A stretch of 64,000 bases of DNA from Lepus europaeus (GCF_033115175.1 NC_084835.1:85433948-85497947), one strand, 5' to 3'; positions 46,301 through 57,235 are shown, counted from the first letter of the stretch. The notes: generated by a model not told the origin, from the letters alone. Program-made: numbers and translations.

Positions 46301-46874
46301 TCTTCTCATCTCTGCTGACCTCTAACTGCTCCCTAGGGCTCTGGGCCCACCAGTCCATACTCCAGATCAGAGAGAGAACTGCTTCAGACAAGTGCACTCT
46401 CTTACCATGTGAGGGGAACAAAGCTAATTTTCCTGTGTGCAGGTCCTGGAGCTGTCCAAGGTGCTGACCACAGTTCTGTGTGCACTGAGGGACTGGGCTG
46501 GTACATATCTTATTATTATTATACTTATTATTCCTTTAGTTCCTACTCTTTTACTTCTTATAGGTAAGATTAATATACAGTTACTATCCTCTCTATCTGG
46601 CCATACAACTGCCGCCAGTCTCTTTTCTTTCCTGAGGGAGCCCCTGGAATGGTGCTCTCTCTCACTAATCAAATCGACATCTTCACAAGGGTGGGGTTTT
46701 GGTCTCTTATCTCCAAGTAGGGGAAGGAGCTGGCTCTGCTTGATCACATTTGGGATTCCACCAAGGAATGGAAAGGAGGCAGGAGCCCATGTGTTCATTG
46801 TTATAACAGCAAAGGCTGGGACAGATGGGATGAGTGTGCTACATGGGGAAGGAAGGACTACCCAATGTGCTTAC
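43317..46874 (-). other. CELF4: CELF4 intron E-F (3.6 kb)
   Basis: Bounded by GTAAGCA and GGTTCTCCTGCAG on the minus strand. It is mostly unique sequence without SINEs. Two AT-rich islands stand out against the GC-rich background: 45080-45225, with several homeodomain-type TAAT cores, and 46495-46590, which is rich in TTA. The segment around 44810-45020 resembles an old MIR/L2 fragment. Confidence 0.8.
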
Positions 46875-47024
46875 CTGGGTAGGGGTGGATACCATTGGCA
46901 AACACAGCTTCCGCAGCAGGTTGCCCATTTGCCTGCGGGGGGAGGCCGGTGAAGCCGTTCACCCCAATGGGGGACGGGATGCTAGGCACGGCTGGTGCAG
47001 TGATGCCCGGAGGGGTGCTGCCAC
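46875..47024 (-). CDS. CELF4: CELF4 exon E: Pro/Gly-rich linker
   Basis: This is a 150-nt exon in phase 1 at both ends, with acceptor TTGGAACCAG before GTGGCAGC and donor TACCCAG then GTAAGCA (strong). It reads [40 protein letters not shown] and FANGIHPYP. It belongs to the linker and contains the GVNGF and NG(I/V)HPYP strings shared by CELF3-6. Being symmetric, it can be included or skipped without changing frame. The pyrimidine tract before the acceptor is short and interrupted by GGAA, so the acceptor looks comparatively weak. Confidence 0.97.
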
Positions 47025-48461
47025 CTGGTTCCAAGAGTATGGAGGCGGGGAGGCAAGCAGAGGAAAGGTGAGGAAGACAAACCACCATGCTGTTTCCAAG
47101 ATCCTAGGCACAGACTTGGACCTCACACACCAGCTCAACCTTAACTGTGGCCCATGCCTTGGCTTATCTCCCTAGATGGAGTGGCCTCACCCATCCCGAT
47201 TACATTCATCTTTCAATATGGAGTCCAAGTCCCTATCCAAGAAAGAATTCCCTGACCCCTGGACCAATAGCACATACACTATTCTCAGTGCTCTTGGCTT
47301 TAACCACACTTGTCTTCCTTCAGAGTCTTTATCAGCAACAATTGCTCACCCCAGCTAAGTCAGGATGTACTGGTCCTTGTTTGTTCCAGGAGGGCTGTCT
47401 GCCTCCCTAGGAAGAAGTCTGGCTGCTCATGTGTAGAAGGTCCCAATTCTGGTGTTGCATCACACTGAGGGAAAGTCTCCCTGAGGATGAAGACCTGGGG
47501 CTTCCATCACCTGAGCTCACGAGTGTCTCTGAGGTTGGGAATCAGAGCTGCGGGGTAAATGCTCAGGTTGGGCCTGGAGATGGCACAGTCTTTTGCAGCT
47601 TTTAGCTGGGGGAAAGAAGAGCCCCCTGGATGTCAGGAAGGTTACTGCTAGGACCTGGATGCAGACAGCCAAGGCAGCTCAGTGAAGGAGAGCATGTGGT
47701 GCTAGGCCAGCCCTTGGGTCTATCAACCAGTTTCTCAACTTTGATACCACTGTCATTCAGAGCCTGACAGTCCTTTTTTGAAGCTGACCTGTGTATTGGA
47801 GGGTATAGAGCGAAGTCCCTAGTCTCTCCGCCACTAGATTTAAGCAGCATTCTTCTCCTGCACCAAAAAAGATGTCTCTAGACATTTACAGACAAACTGG
47901 GGGTGGCAGGAAGCCCAATGGTGCAGGTTGAGAATCACTGGGTGGGGCAACAGCCAAAATCAAGAATTGTAAGCTAGGTTGTTTCCAACCCTGTCCTTTG
48001 ATAATGCTTGTGGTTCCCTCTAGCTTGTTGTGTGGTTTTCTTGGGAAAACCTAGTGAGTCTAGGTTGGGTTAGAGAGAAATGAGAAAAGGGGCCAGCTTC
48101 CGAACAAGGCCAAAGAATGGGCAAAGCTCTTTCCCTGCAGACCTCCAAGAAAGATGTCATGGCACTTTCTGTCCAGATGCCTACTGCTAACAGAGATCAG
48201 GATGAACTCTTTTGTGATATAGCAAAGCCATGCGAGTGAAATTCTCACCACCCTGAAACCACACAATGTAATGTATGGGGCCCACCTCCCATCTTCCCGT
48301 GGGTCCCAGGTGCTTAGAACATTTTTGAGACAACCTTTCAGAGAACAAGGCCTGCTTGGACCCAGGATCCTGGTCCATTGGTGGCCAAAATTAGGGACCA
48401 GCCTGGACTTGGTATTGTCCCATCAGACCAGGCCCTGTGTTGCTGGTATTTGCTGGCTCAC
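47025..48461 (-). other. CELF4: CELF4 intron D-E (1.4 kb)
   Basis: Bounded by GTGAGCC and TTGGAACCAG on the minus strand. It contains unique sequence with no SINE and no coding potential that I recognise. Confidence 0.85.
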
Positions 48462-48609
48462 CTGAGGTTGGGGTCATAGGTGCGGCCGCCAGGCCGTTCA
48501 TGTTGAGGGCCGCCATCTGCTGCATCTGGGCGGCAGCGAAGGCAGCCATGGGGTTCAGGTAGCCCCCCTGAGCGACTGATGCCATGAGGGCCGCTTGCTG
48601 CTGCATCAG
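48462..48609 (-). CDS. CELF4: CELF4 exon D: Ala/Met/Gln-rich linker
   Basis: This is a 148-nt exon with acceptor CTGCCCCAG before CTGATGCAG, and donor CCTCAG then GTGAGCC (strong). It reads [40 protein letters not shown] and AAAPMTPTS, then the first base of a Gly codon. The composition (Ala, Met, Gln) is that of the low-complexity linker between RRM2 and RRM3, which in this family carries splicing activation and repression activity. It enters in phase 0 and leaves in phase 1, so skipping shifts the frame. The [10 protein letters not shown] motif separates CELF4 from CELF3 and CELF5. Confidence 0.97.
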
Positions 48610-49621
48610 CTGGGGCAGAGGGAGTGGAAAAAATATCACACGCTTCCAAAGGGGATCCCTCCCTGCCACGGGGCTCAGCTCCCAGAGACCAAACTCCTGG
48701 GCCCTGAGCCCCTAGGAGTCCAGTCTCCCAGCCACCACCTCCAGGGAACCCCAATGCCTGCCCCGGTCCTCACAGCTTTTTAGAAAGACTCCCACATTCC
48801 AAAGTAAGAGTAGGCCAGTGTTGTAGAAGGGAGGGGAGGGGGACTGGATCCACAGTGTTGATCATCCCTGCGTGAGGCCTGTCACTCATGGGGATGTGAC
48901 ACCCAAAGTGCTAGAGATGTGTTGGGTCAGCCTTTGTCAAACTAACTTAGCTTAGATATCTGTTCAAAATGTGTTCATCGGGAGTCGGCTGGGCACAAGT
49001 GACAGGAGACTCATAATGGGACCTCAGGTTCCCCCTATGCCCCCTATGCCACAAAGCTGCATAGGGACAGGAAAGGCTGGGCACTGATGAGGAGGGTGAG
49101 GTGGGCCTGCATTCTTAGAACCAACATCCTGGCCAACCTCTGTGCCACTCACACAGCAAGGTTGTGGCACAGGTCTGGAGGCGGCTCAGGGAGATGTGGC
49201 AGAGTGCACTCCAACGAGGAAAAAAGGAGGCCTGGGGCACTGCAGGGGAAGTGTGGGTGGGCAGGGCGTTGGGGCATCTCCCAGGACCCCTGCCAGGAGT
49301 GGCCAGAAGGCCTGGCGACATCCTTCCATGAGTGAGGGTGGGGTGAGGGAAGTGACAACGGGAACACCGCCCATGGGCTGAGGAGCACTCAAGCTCACCC
49401 ACCTTGCTGCCTTGCCAAGAGCCTTCTCCCCAGAGCCTCCCCTAAGAAGCAGGATCACGACCTCCTCCTGGCAGCCTCCCCTTCCCCACCATAACTGGAT
49501 GAGCCTTCTTCTACCCCCGCAGGCCAGGCCCCTCCTCACTCCCAGGGCGGGAACACTAGTTCAGGGTAGGTGTGCCCGCTCCCCGGGGCTCCAATCCCCA
49601 GCCACACAGGCCCTCACTTAC
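48610..49621 (-). other. CELF4: CELF4 intron C-D (1.0 kb)
   Basis: Bounded by GTAAGTG and CTCTGCCCCAG on the minus strand. It holds moderately GC-rich unique sequence. No SINE, no simple repeat and no further coding exon were seen. Confidence 0.85.
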
Positions 49622-49765
49622 TGCCTGGGCATAGGCGCCGTAGGCCCCGAACGGAATCGCCATGGGGTTGAACATGCCCATCTGGCCAGCCATCTGCTGC
49701 ATCCGCCGCATCGTGCGCTCCTTGTCGGTGTCGGCGAACTTGACCACCAGGCTGGACGAGGCTCC
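49622..49765 (-). CDS. CELF4: CELF4 exon C: end of RRM2 and start of linker
   Basis: This is a 144-nt exon in phase 0 at both ends. It reads [20 protein letters not shown], then [20 protein letters not shown] and [23 protein letters not shown] is the beta4 strand and C-terminal tail that close RRM2; the Met/Gln-rich stretch begins the divergent linker, which in CELF proteins acts as the effector region. The exon ends GCA immediately before GTAAGTG: the -1 base is A instead of G, but the intronic side is a perfect GTAAGT. Because the exon is 48 codons in phase 0, its loss would keep the frame but delete the last RRM2 strand. Confidence 0.97.
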
Positions 49766-50056
49766 CTGCGGCCCGGGTTGCGCGTGAGACTCCCGTGCCC
49801 CAGCGCCTCAGGGCCCACCCTGCCTCCTCCGCCGGGCGGCACTGTGCAAGGCGCGCACAGCACCGGCAAGCACTAGAGTCGGGAACCCCATCGCGGCTGG
49901 CCTTTCCCGCCTGGGAGCCCCCGGGGCCTCAGCGCCCTGGTCTGAGATCCAGGGGCAGGGTGAGGCATTTCTGCGTCAGGGGCCGGAGGGCGGGCACGAC
50001 GTGGGCAGCAGGACTGGGCGGCGCCGCGTCGGTCCCGCCGCAGGGGGCGCACTCAC
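49766..50056 (-). other. CELF4: CELF4 intron B-C (291 bp)
   Basis: A compact GC-rich intron, beginning GTGAGTG and ending GGGCCGCAG on the minus strand. Nothing else is recognisable in it. Confidence 0.9.
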
Positions 50057-50136
50057 CGGCATGGTCTGGCTGCCGTGGAGCGCGTTGATGGCGGCCTGCG
50101 CCTCGGCGTGGGACGAGTACTTCACAAAGGCGCACC
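50057..50136 (-). CDS. CELF4: CELF4 exon B: RRM2 RNP1 strand
   Basis: This is an 80-nt exon. The acceptor is CCCCGCAG before GGTGCGCC, and the donor is ATGCCG then GTGAGTG, close to consensus. It completes the split Gly codon and reads [20 protein letters not shown] then GSQTMP. GCAFVKY is the RNP1 strand of RRM2, with the aromatic residues that stack on RNA bases, followed by helix alpha2. Exons of about 80 nt at this position are typical of CELF genes. It ends in phase 0. Its length is not divisible by three, so skipping it would shift the frame. It lies only about 290 bp from each neighbouring exon. Confidence 0.97.
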
Positions 50137-50425
50137 CTGCGGGGACGCGACAGGCTGAGCCTCGCCCGGGCACCCGGAGGGCGGCCGGCCGCCGCGGGAA
50201 CCGAGCTCTCCCACGGGAGGGGCCGAGTCCCGGGCGAGAGCAGAACGGGTGAGACCCCGGGATCCGGAGACACTGGGCGACACCGAGACTGGGAGACCTG
50301 GAGCGGCCTCTGGTACGAGCACCTTTCGGTCGTCCCCGCCTGGGCGGACTTGGAGCGCCTCGCGGGCGCCGGCCCCCGGCTCCCTCCCCGCCGCCCCGGC
50401 CCCGCCCCGGTCCCGCTCCGCCCAC
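50137..50425 (-). other. CELF4: CELF4 intron A-B (289 bp)
   Basis: This is a short, very GC- and CpG-rich intron splitting RRM2 just before its RNP1 strand. It begins GTGGGC and ends CCCCGCAG on the minus strand. The CpG density produces long open frames on both strands, but none resembles a protein. Confidence 0.9.
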
Positions 50426-50554
50426 CCTTGCTGTTGCCGTCGGGTCCGCGCAGGATCGTGCACTCCTCGATGTTCCCGAAGGCCTCGAAGAGGCGGCGCA
50501 CGTCGTCCTCGGACTGCTGCTTGTTGAGCATGCCCACGAAGAGTTTTCTATCTT
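50426..50554 (-). CDS. CELF4: CELF4 exon A: first part of RRM2
   Basis: This is a 129-nt exon. The acceptor is TTGTTCTAG before AAGATAGAAA, and the donor is AAGG then GTGGGC. It opens with two bases completing a split codon (xAA, which fits Glu or Gln from alternative upstream exons) and then reads [17 protein letters not shown] and on to [14 protein letters not shown] is the RNP2 strand of RRM2. The exon carries beta1, alpha1 and beta2 of the domain that contacts U/G-rich RNA, and ends in phase 1 inside a Gly codon. A second AG three bases into the exon (TAGAAG) would remove one residue, but the first AG fits family phase. Codons are strongly GC-ending, in keeping with the surrounding CpG-rich DNA. 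The intron upstream runs past the window edge. Confidence 0.96.
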
Positions 50555-50929
50555 CTAGAACAAAATTAGGAGATGCTTACCCGGGCCGGGGGCAGGGCGG
50601 CGCGGGGGGCAGGCCCGGGGGAGAAGGGCGCGGCCAGAGAGGGGAGGGCAGCAGGGGAAGGGGAAGGGCTGAGCGGAAGGCTGGGAGGGGGCTCCGAGCT
50701 GGAAGGAGAGAAGGGGAGAGGCGGGGACCAACGTGGGGCTTGGGGGCGGGGTGGCGAGGGGAGGGCAAGGGGCTGTGGCATGCAGGAGCCGGGCGGCAGC
50801 GACTCGGCCTCCCCCTGCCTGGAGGGCGGGCGCACACTGAGGCTCAGCGCCCTGGAGTTCGGTTCCAGCCCCGCGTGCCCTGCCTCCCTCTTTTCAGATA
50901 GGCAGCATCTTCCTCGGGTGCCAAGTCTG

Positions 50930-51250
50930 TCACAGGCCCTTTGCTTGTGCTCCATATGCTCTTCCCTCCGGCGAACACCCCACGCCACAAGACGAAAGCT
51001 TTCTCTAACGTGTCTCAGTTTAAATGTTGCATCCTCACCACGGTCCCACCTTCCGTTTTGGTCTGTCTCCGCTGCCTATTAGTGCAGCCAGGACTTCAAA
51101 GGACAACTATTTACTGCTTTGCCGGTGTGGTCCCGTTGGCTTCTCTCCAGCTCCCCTCCCCCACCCCGTCCCCAGGTCTGCTCCCTGGGGAAAGAGACCA
51201 GGTTTTCTACAGCAGCAGCAGTGCCTGGCACACAGTGGGCCCCCAGTGCA
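50930..51250 (+). repeat. L2 LINE 3' fragment
   Basis: Shows the L2-like series of cagtttaaatgttgcatcct, gtgcctggcacacagtgggc and a truncated end. Ancient and diverged. Confidence 0.6.
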
Positions 51251-52380
51251 GGTAGGGAATGAAGAGAGGATGACAGAATGTGTGTTCAAGGTCATTTCCC
51301 CCCCCCCGGGGGGGGGGCACCTTCTTTCTGTCTTGCACGTTTTTACCTCTATCTGCCCCTTCTTTGGTCTGGTCATTCCTATTTGTTCAGGCTGAAAAGT
51401 CACCACTGGGCACCCAGTTTGGGGAGCGTGTTCCTGCAGGTGATGCGGCCCCCCACTCCCCCCAGGTGCCTGCGAGGAGTATCAGAGTGACGGTTCGCGT
51501 TGGGGCGTGGATCTGTAACAGCAGGGAAATGACTGCAGAAGGGGCTCGGAGGCACCTGAAGTTTTTACTCCTGTCACTGGCAGGTGGAATCTGTGCTCCT
51601 TCCTTGGCACTGTCTTTGGGGGATGTTTGCTCCGTGGAAGCCAGCGTCATGCTGGGAAAACCCCCGGGCGAGCCACAAGGAGGTCCCCAGCTCACAGCCC
51701 ACAGACATGGGAGCCGGAGAGTCCCCAGATAATCCCTGCTCCCAGCCAATGAGTCTTCCGGCCGAGGCCCCGGCATCCTGGAGCAGAGACAGGCCTCCCA
51801 CGCTGGGAGCAGGGACTTGGAAACCAAGGAGAAAGAATAGAGGATGGGGAGAAGTGAAGAGGGAGAGGGGAAGTGGCTGGAGCCAGAGAGAGGAATGAGA
51901 AACCAGAGCAGGGGAGGGTGGGCAGGAAGGGAGGGCAGAGGCGAAGGAAGGGTGGGGGCCCTTTAGTGCGAGTCCAGGAAGCTGCAGGGTGGTCGTGCTG
52001 AGGCGCAGCAGCCACAACTTCTCTTCCTCTGCCACGACGCCCAGCGCTCCCCCTCCCACCCTCCCACTCCTCAGCACCCTTTTAAGGCTCTGGTTAAATA
52101 GGATTTCCACAAAGACTAAGAGGTGCAACCATGCCCCTGCTGATTCCTGGCCCTCCTGCTTAAAAATTCTATTTCTTCCCTGGGAAAGAAAAAGGAAGGG
52201 AAGGGAAGGCACCTCCTCCGCCTGCTGGAGCCTGATTTCAATGCTGGGACCGCAGCCCCTGCCTTCGCCTCTCCTGATGTCTGAATGTATTCCTTTATTA
52301 TCATTATGACAGCTTTCTGATTGCATTAAAATTCATCCACACACGCCTTTCCATCCAGCCACCCTTTTGCCAGTGGTGGT

Positions 52381-52412
52381 TTTTTTTCTTCTTCTTCTTC
52401 TTTTTTTTCTTT
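52381..52412. repeat. T/TTC-rich simple repeat
   Basis: A run of T and TTC units on the plus strand. Purine-rich on the CELF4 sense strand. Confidence 0.85.
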
Positions 52413-54784
52413 TTGCTAATTCCCTTTTCCGGCCCCTACCATCTCAGTTCACTGCGTGGTTCTCTGTTGCAGGCCCGAGGGCCCTACTTGAGGCCTTTCT
52501 GAGCATGCTGGGAGCAATGTGGGATTGCCCCAGGGAGCCTGCAGCTCACCTGCCTCTGGAAGGGTGCAGGGGACCAGAGACCCCAGACTGCACTCACTTC
52601 CTCCAGGTACTCTTGGATCAGCCCCACCTGCCTCACGTGTGTGCATACAGTGTGCACTTGGCTTTGGTCAGCATGGCAGCGATTCTAACGCTTGCCTTTC
52701 AGACCAGGGGCTGCCAGGATGCTGAGTTCTCTGGTGGACTCCCTCCTGAGCCAGGCCCACGGGCTCACACCCTGGCTTCCTTGCCTCCCAGCTCTGTAAC
52801 TGCTCCACCCTCCTGTGGCGCTTGCCAGGATTCCAAAGACGCACAGGCACAACAAAGGCCGTTATCATTATTTGGACTTCTCCATTCAGGAGCAAGAGGA
52901 AATGGAGCTGCTGTGCCCCCTCTGTTTGCCTTGCCTTGCCCTGGTCTGGCCAGGAGAGACACTCCTGCAGTGAGGGGACAGGGGGCACAAAGGGGAGAAG
53001 TCAGAGGATCCACATCCTTGGGCAAGGCAGGCACCGGAAGCAATAGGTTGGAACAGACTCTGACCAGCTGAGATGGACGTCCCCTTGTCCCCACCCCTCT
53101 GCCCACCTCCATCTGGCTACTACCCACATGCACTGTCCCATGCTCTCTTGGATGGCCAAAAGTATCACTTGGCTGAGGTCTTGGATCTGATGCCAACCTA
53201 GCAAAGTCTCAAAGAGTGACTCAGTTTTCCCAGCCAGTGTCCACCCTCTTCCAACACCAGCACAGACTCCTCCTTCCTGGCCACTGTCCAGCTGCCTTAA
53301 CTGGGATCCCTGGGTAAAGGGGACACTCTGGTGGTCTTTGCATCCCTGGGGAGGCCTCAGCCCTGAGCCCATGGCCTCCCACAGTTGGGCTGCTCCTTTG
53401 AGGTGTCCATGCAGGTGCAGCTGCGACCAGACCGACCAGACTGAGGGAGTGGAGGGACCAGAGATGCCCCTGAGCAATAGGGGACCCCTAGGGGAACCCA
53501 GAGATACAGGAAGCAGCCAGAGGTCCCCTCTTTTGCACGGAGCCCAACTCAGGCTGAAATCCGTGCTGTACTCTCTTTCCACACCAGAACAGAAAAAGCA
53601 TTAGTAGTCAGGCTGCAAGGGCCATGCCAGGGACCTGGAGGAGGTGCATGCAGCCTTGCTGCCCTCCAGCCCCAAGCCACACATGGGCCCTCCAGGGCAG
53701 GGGCAGAGCAAGGGGAGCGTGTCCTGGCAGCCACACAGCACCTGATCTCAGCACCTTCTCTGTGTGAGACCTGGCTCCAAGCACTGCTTATGTCACAGGA
53801 AACAAGAGAGGTGAGGCTCTTTGCTGGGGAGGACCTCCTCGTGGGGTGATAGGCCATCCACGATAAACAAGCCCCCAATCAAAGCAAGGGCCAGTGGGAC
53901 TGCTGCACAGGGGCCCCCCAGAACTGATGTGCCTTCCCTGGAGTGGCCAGCTTGGCAGAGCTGGGCAGGACTCTGGATAACACAGAGGACAAGGAAGCTT
54001 GGATAGAGGGGGGATGCCCAGGTGGGGCCCACAGCTGGGGTGGAGACTAAACCCAGTGCCCCCGGCTTCTCCATTGCAAAGCCCTTGATGCACCTGTGCC
54101 TGCAAGTGTGAGGCCACACCTGGGGTTCTGGGAGAAAGACTGGGAAACAGAAGGTAGATACTGGTCCCTACATGGACCCAAGAAAGCAGCTGGGCTCTGT
54201 GCTCAGAGGCCCCACCCCATGGGGAAGCAAGCAGAGTCTCTCCTCAGAACTCAACCTTCTGGGAGCTGGGAGTGGGGCAAGCTGATAAAACAATGGATCA
54301 GATCCATGGGGAGCCCAAAGGCTCATGGATTCCAGAGCCTGTCCCAGGGATCCCAGGGAGAGAGAGCAGATGGGTCTGGTGGTCACATCCAGTAGCCAGA
54401 AGGGGCTCGCTGTGGGAAGGGGAAGCAGCTACACCTTGCAGGCTTCCAGGAGGAGGCGGCTGGAATTAGGATGTGCAGGGGATGGATGTAGACAGCTACA
54501 GGCCCATCACAGAATTTGAACGGAGGCTGAGAGGAGAAGGGACGGACCCCTTTGTGCACTTTCATCTGCTCCCAACCTGTCACTGCCGGGGCCAGGGCTT
54601 GCATCAAGAGGACCCTGAAGAAAGCCTGACTTTGCTTTGCCAGCTACCTGCGCCCCCTCCCACCAACACGTGCACCTTCCAGTCCCAAGACCCCAGTCTG
54701 ACTCTGAGCTTTGGTTTCTTGACCTACAAAAATCTTTGAACTTCACCTCCTGGAAGCCACAAGTGCTTTTGAAAAGACAGGGGA

Positions 54785-55108
54785 GGGGCCAATGCTGTGG
54801 CATAGTGGGTAAGGCCGCCTCCTGCAGTTCCAGCATCCCATATGGAATCCGGTTCGAGACCCGGTTGTTCCACTTCCAATCCAGCTCTCTGCTGTGGCCT
54901 GGGAAAGCAGTAGAAGTCATTGGGCCCCTGCACCTGTGTGGGAGGAACTCCTGGCTCCTGGCTTCTGATCAGCGCAGCTCTGGCCATTGTGGCCAGTTGG
55001 GGAGTGAATCAGTGGATAGAAGACCTCTCTCTGCCCTCCTTCTCTCTCTGTGTAACTCTGACTTTCAAATAAATAAATAAATCTTCAAAAAGGAAAAAAA
55101 AGAAAAGA
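54785..55108 (+). mobile_element. Lagomorph C-repeat SINE in CELF4 intron
   Basis: A full-length tRNA-derived SINE: GGGGCCAATGCTGTGGC start, B-box-like GGTTCGAGACCC, body ccaatccagctctctgctgt, CT-rich segment, then aaataaataaataaatctt and an A-tail. It is the only recognisable lagomorph SINE between about 23.4 kb and the right edge. Confidence 0.93.
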
Positions 55109-57149
55109 GGGGAATCTGGGCGCCAGAATCTCCTGCTTCCTTGCTCCTCTCTCCAAGAGGGAGATGAAGGCCCCTGGGCTCCTTCACCCCCTGGTCAGGG
55201 CAGAAGTGGGGCTCAGGCTGGAAGGATTTGTGTGCTAAGAGGAGGGCCCATGCACCATGGTGGAGCCTCAGGATTGGGAGAGGCGCCTACAGGGGGATAT
55301 TTCAGGGCTGTGTCTTAGCAGCCCCCCGCCCCAGCCGCATGGGAAGCATCTTGTTGGCCGAGCAGGAGGAGCGGGCCCCTTACTCAGGGGGCAGGCGGGT
55401 GACAGCAGCACCACTCGGCTTGACAGTATCCTGGTGCTAATGCTCAAATTCCGGTTTAATTTTCAAAATTTGCTTTGCTCATTACCATCGGCATTAAACA
55501 ATATTTCCTGCTTAAGGGTGGATGGCTGCCGGGGCACTGGGGACAAGGGCTCAGATGGTTAATGCCTTTTATCACCACAGCGGGCTTTTCCCAGCCCTTT
55601 CCCTCCAGCTGCGGAGGGAGGCTCCTGGCGGCACTGGGGTGGAGGGAGGGGGTAAGCGGGGTAAGGTCTATGGCTAGTGGTATGGGCAGGGGGGCTTCTG
55701 TAAGACCTGGACACTCAAGGGCAGCCAGACAGTCACAATGACGGAGCTAGAGGTCCTCTCCTGCAGATTTGTGTGAAAACTGAGCAAGCTTAGCTATGTG
55801 GGTTTCTTTTTTTTTTTTTCCTGCACAGTACTCAATATGTGCCAAACATTGTGACTGTTGTAGTCCGTACTATTGCTCACGCACAGGGACATCAGCTAGA
55901 GGCAGGGCAGGGGGAGGGATAGCAACATCCAGGGTTGTGGAGGATTCTCAGGGACACCAACCTGACTGATCACACCAGCCTGAGAAGCCTCACCAAGTGG
56001 CAGCCTTCTGGCGACCACTGAGCTGCTCCCCAGCCTCCTCCAAGAGGCCTACCTGGATTGAGCCAAAATAAGGGACATTGTCACCAGAGCTACACTGATC
56101 ATCCCTGTTCTCCCGATCCAGACAGGTTAAGCTCTCGTGGTTCCTAAGGGACAAGTAGGAATCTACATCTGTGCAATTTTTGAGGTTGCCCAACCATCCC
56201 ACCTGCAAACCCAGACTTCCCTGGCCTCCTCCTTGCCAGTCCTGGGGGAACAGTGCACAGCCTCAGACCTGCCTTCCAGGTAGCAGGCCAGTGGACAGGG
56301 CCAGATGGCCTCTTCCTCCTTGGAGTCTGTGAACCTGATGCTTGCCCACTATCAGGCTGGTACAGGCAGTTTCCAGCATCGCTGTCCACACTGGACATAA
56401 GGGCTTGGGGTTGGACCCCTCTGCAGCCATGGCACCAGGGAGGCTGCCGTCAGGAGAGCCCATGTCCTTTCACCTGGGACATGGGGTGAAGACCAGGCCT
56501 CAGGAGGGCTGTGGCATGAAGGGAACCAGCAAGGCTCCCCTGCCTTCCCCCACCTCAGCACCCGAGCCAGGGAGCAGCTGTGCTGGGAGCCCCCTCCCTC
56601 CTGAGGATAAAAGCCTTCCTGCCTGTGAAGAGGCTGAAGGAGACATCAAACCAGATCAAAGGCTGCTGGGATGGGGACGCGCAGGGGGGCCGCACGGGGA
56701 TGCAAATGAAGACCCTCAGTGGCTCTGGCCCCCCCAGGGCGGAGGCAGTGCCTGGCCTTGATCTGCTTCTTCCCCCAGGACTGTCACCGTTTGATGTCAG
56801 GGCTGGGAGTGGAAAGGAGACTGGAGAAGCACCCCCCCAACGTGCATTCCTCCAGCCCCTCTGCTTCCACACACTCCAGGATGGGCATCCGCCTCCTTTC
56901 CCCTCGCTTGGGGCTGCCCAGGCATGACTTCCACCTCATCTCTGATCCTGACACCCACGCAAGCCCCTGCTAGCTGCTCTCTGCACAGCAGCCAAAGGGG
57001 CCGGTTAACATCCAAGACAGGTCTGGTCTCTCCCTTGCTGCAGCCCTGCAGAGGCTACTGCCTTCCTCTGAGAACAAGCCTGAGTCTCTGTAGGGGAGAG
57101 ACTCCACGGGACCCCAGCTCCACGAATGCCATGTTCACCCCCATTTCAT

Positions 57150-57235
57150 CTCTTGCTGAATGCCTGGGGTCTCAAGGGCCTGACGAGTAGTAAATGCCCA
57201 ATAAATATTTGTTGCACAAAGAAGTGACTCCACTG
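57150..57235 (+). repeat. L2 LINE 3' end
   Basis: Ends in the typical agtaaatgcccaataaatat with ttgttg following, as in L2 termini. Confidence 0.65.

Larger units (their letters stand above)
23815..50554 (-). other. CELF4: CELF4 gene, 3' two thirds (nine coding exons plus 3'UTR exon)
   Basis: The spliced minus-strand product encodes RRM2, a long Ala/Gln/Met/Pro linker and RRM3, ending in Arg-Pro-Tyr, which is the CELF architecture. Member-specific strings point to CELF4 rather than CELF3, 5 or 6: [19 protein letters not shown] in RRM2, [19 protein letters not shown] after it, and [19 protein letters not shown] in the linker. From family knowledge, CELF4 is a mainly neuronal RNA-binding protein that binds U/G-rich RNA and controls splicing, stability and translation. 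Exon phases agree at all eight coding junctions (coding part 1026 nt with stop plus 2 nt of a split codon). The start codon, RRM1 and the 83-nt and 49-nt class exons typical of the family were not seen and should lie beyond 64000. Gene identity is very secure; the 3' limit is inferred. Confidence 0.96.
49930..50640. other. Intragenic CpG-rich segment over RRM2 exons
   Basis: High CpG density covering exons A and B and both short flanking introns. It is too far inside the gene to be the main CELF4 promoter, since exons upstream of it are required. Confidence 0.7.
50555..54784 (-). other. CELF4: CELF4 upstream intron, proximal part
   Basis: Intron 5' of exon A on the minus strand, ending in TTGTTCTAG. 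It holds a GC-rich start, an L2-like 3' end at about 50930-51250, a C10G10 palindrome at 51298-51317, a TTC-rich tract at 52381-52410 and an AT-rich conserved-looking patch at 52262-52345. The 49-nt exon expected to encode the spacer before RRM2 was not found. Confidence 0.75.

Noticed and set aside
51574..52326. 250-codon minus-strand open frame near exon A
   Set aside because: It lacks RRM1 or any CELF spacer residues, so it is not an upstream CELF4 exon. Composition artefact in GC-rich intron.
57000..57025. Candidate for the missing 49-nt CELF4 exon (ggccggttaacatcc resembles the reverse complement of a CELF exon)
   Set aside because: The rest of the expected sequence (VKPADSESRGE coding) and splice sites are absent.
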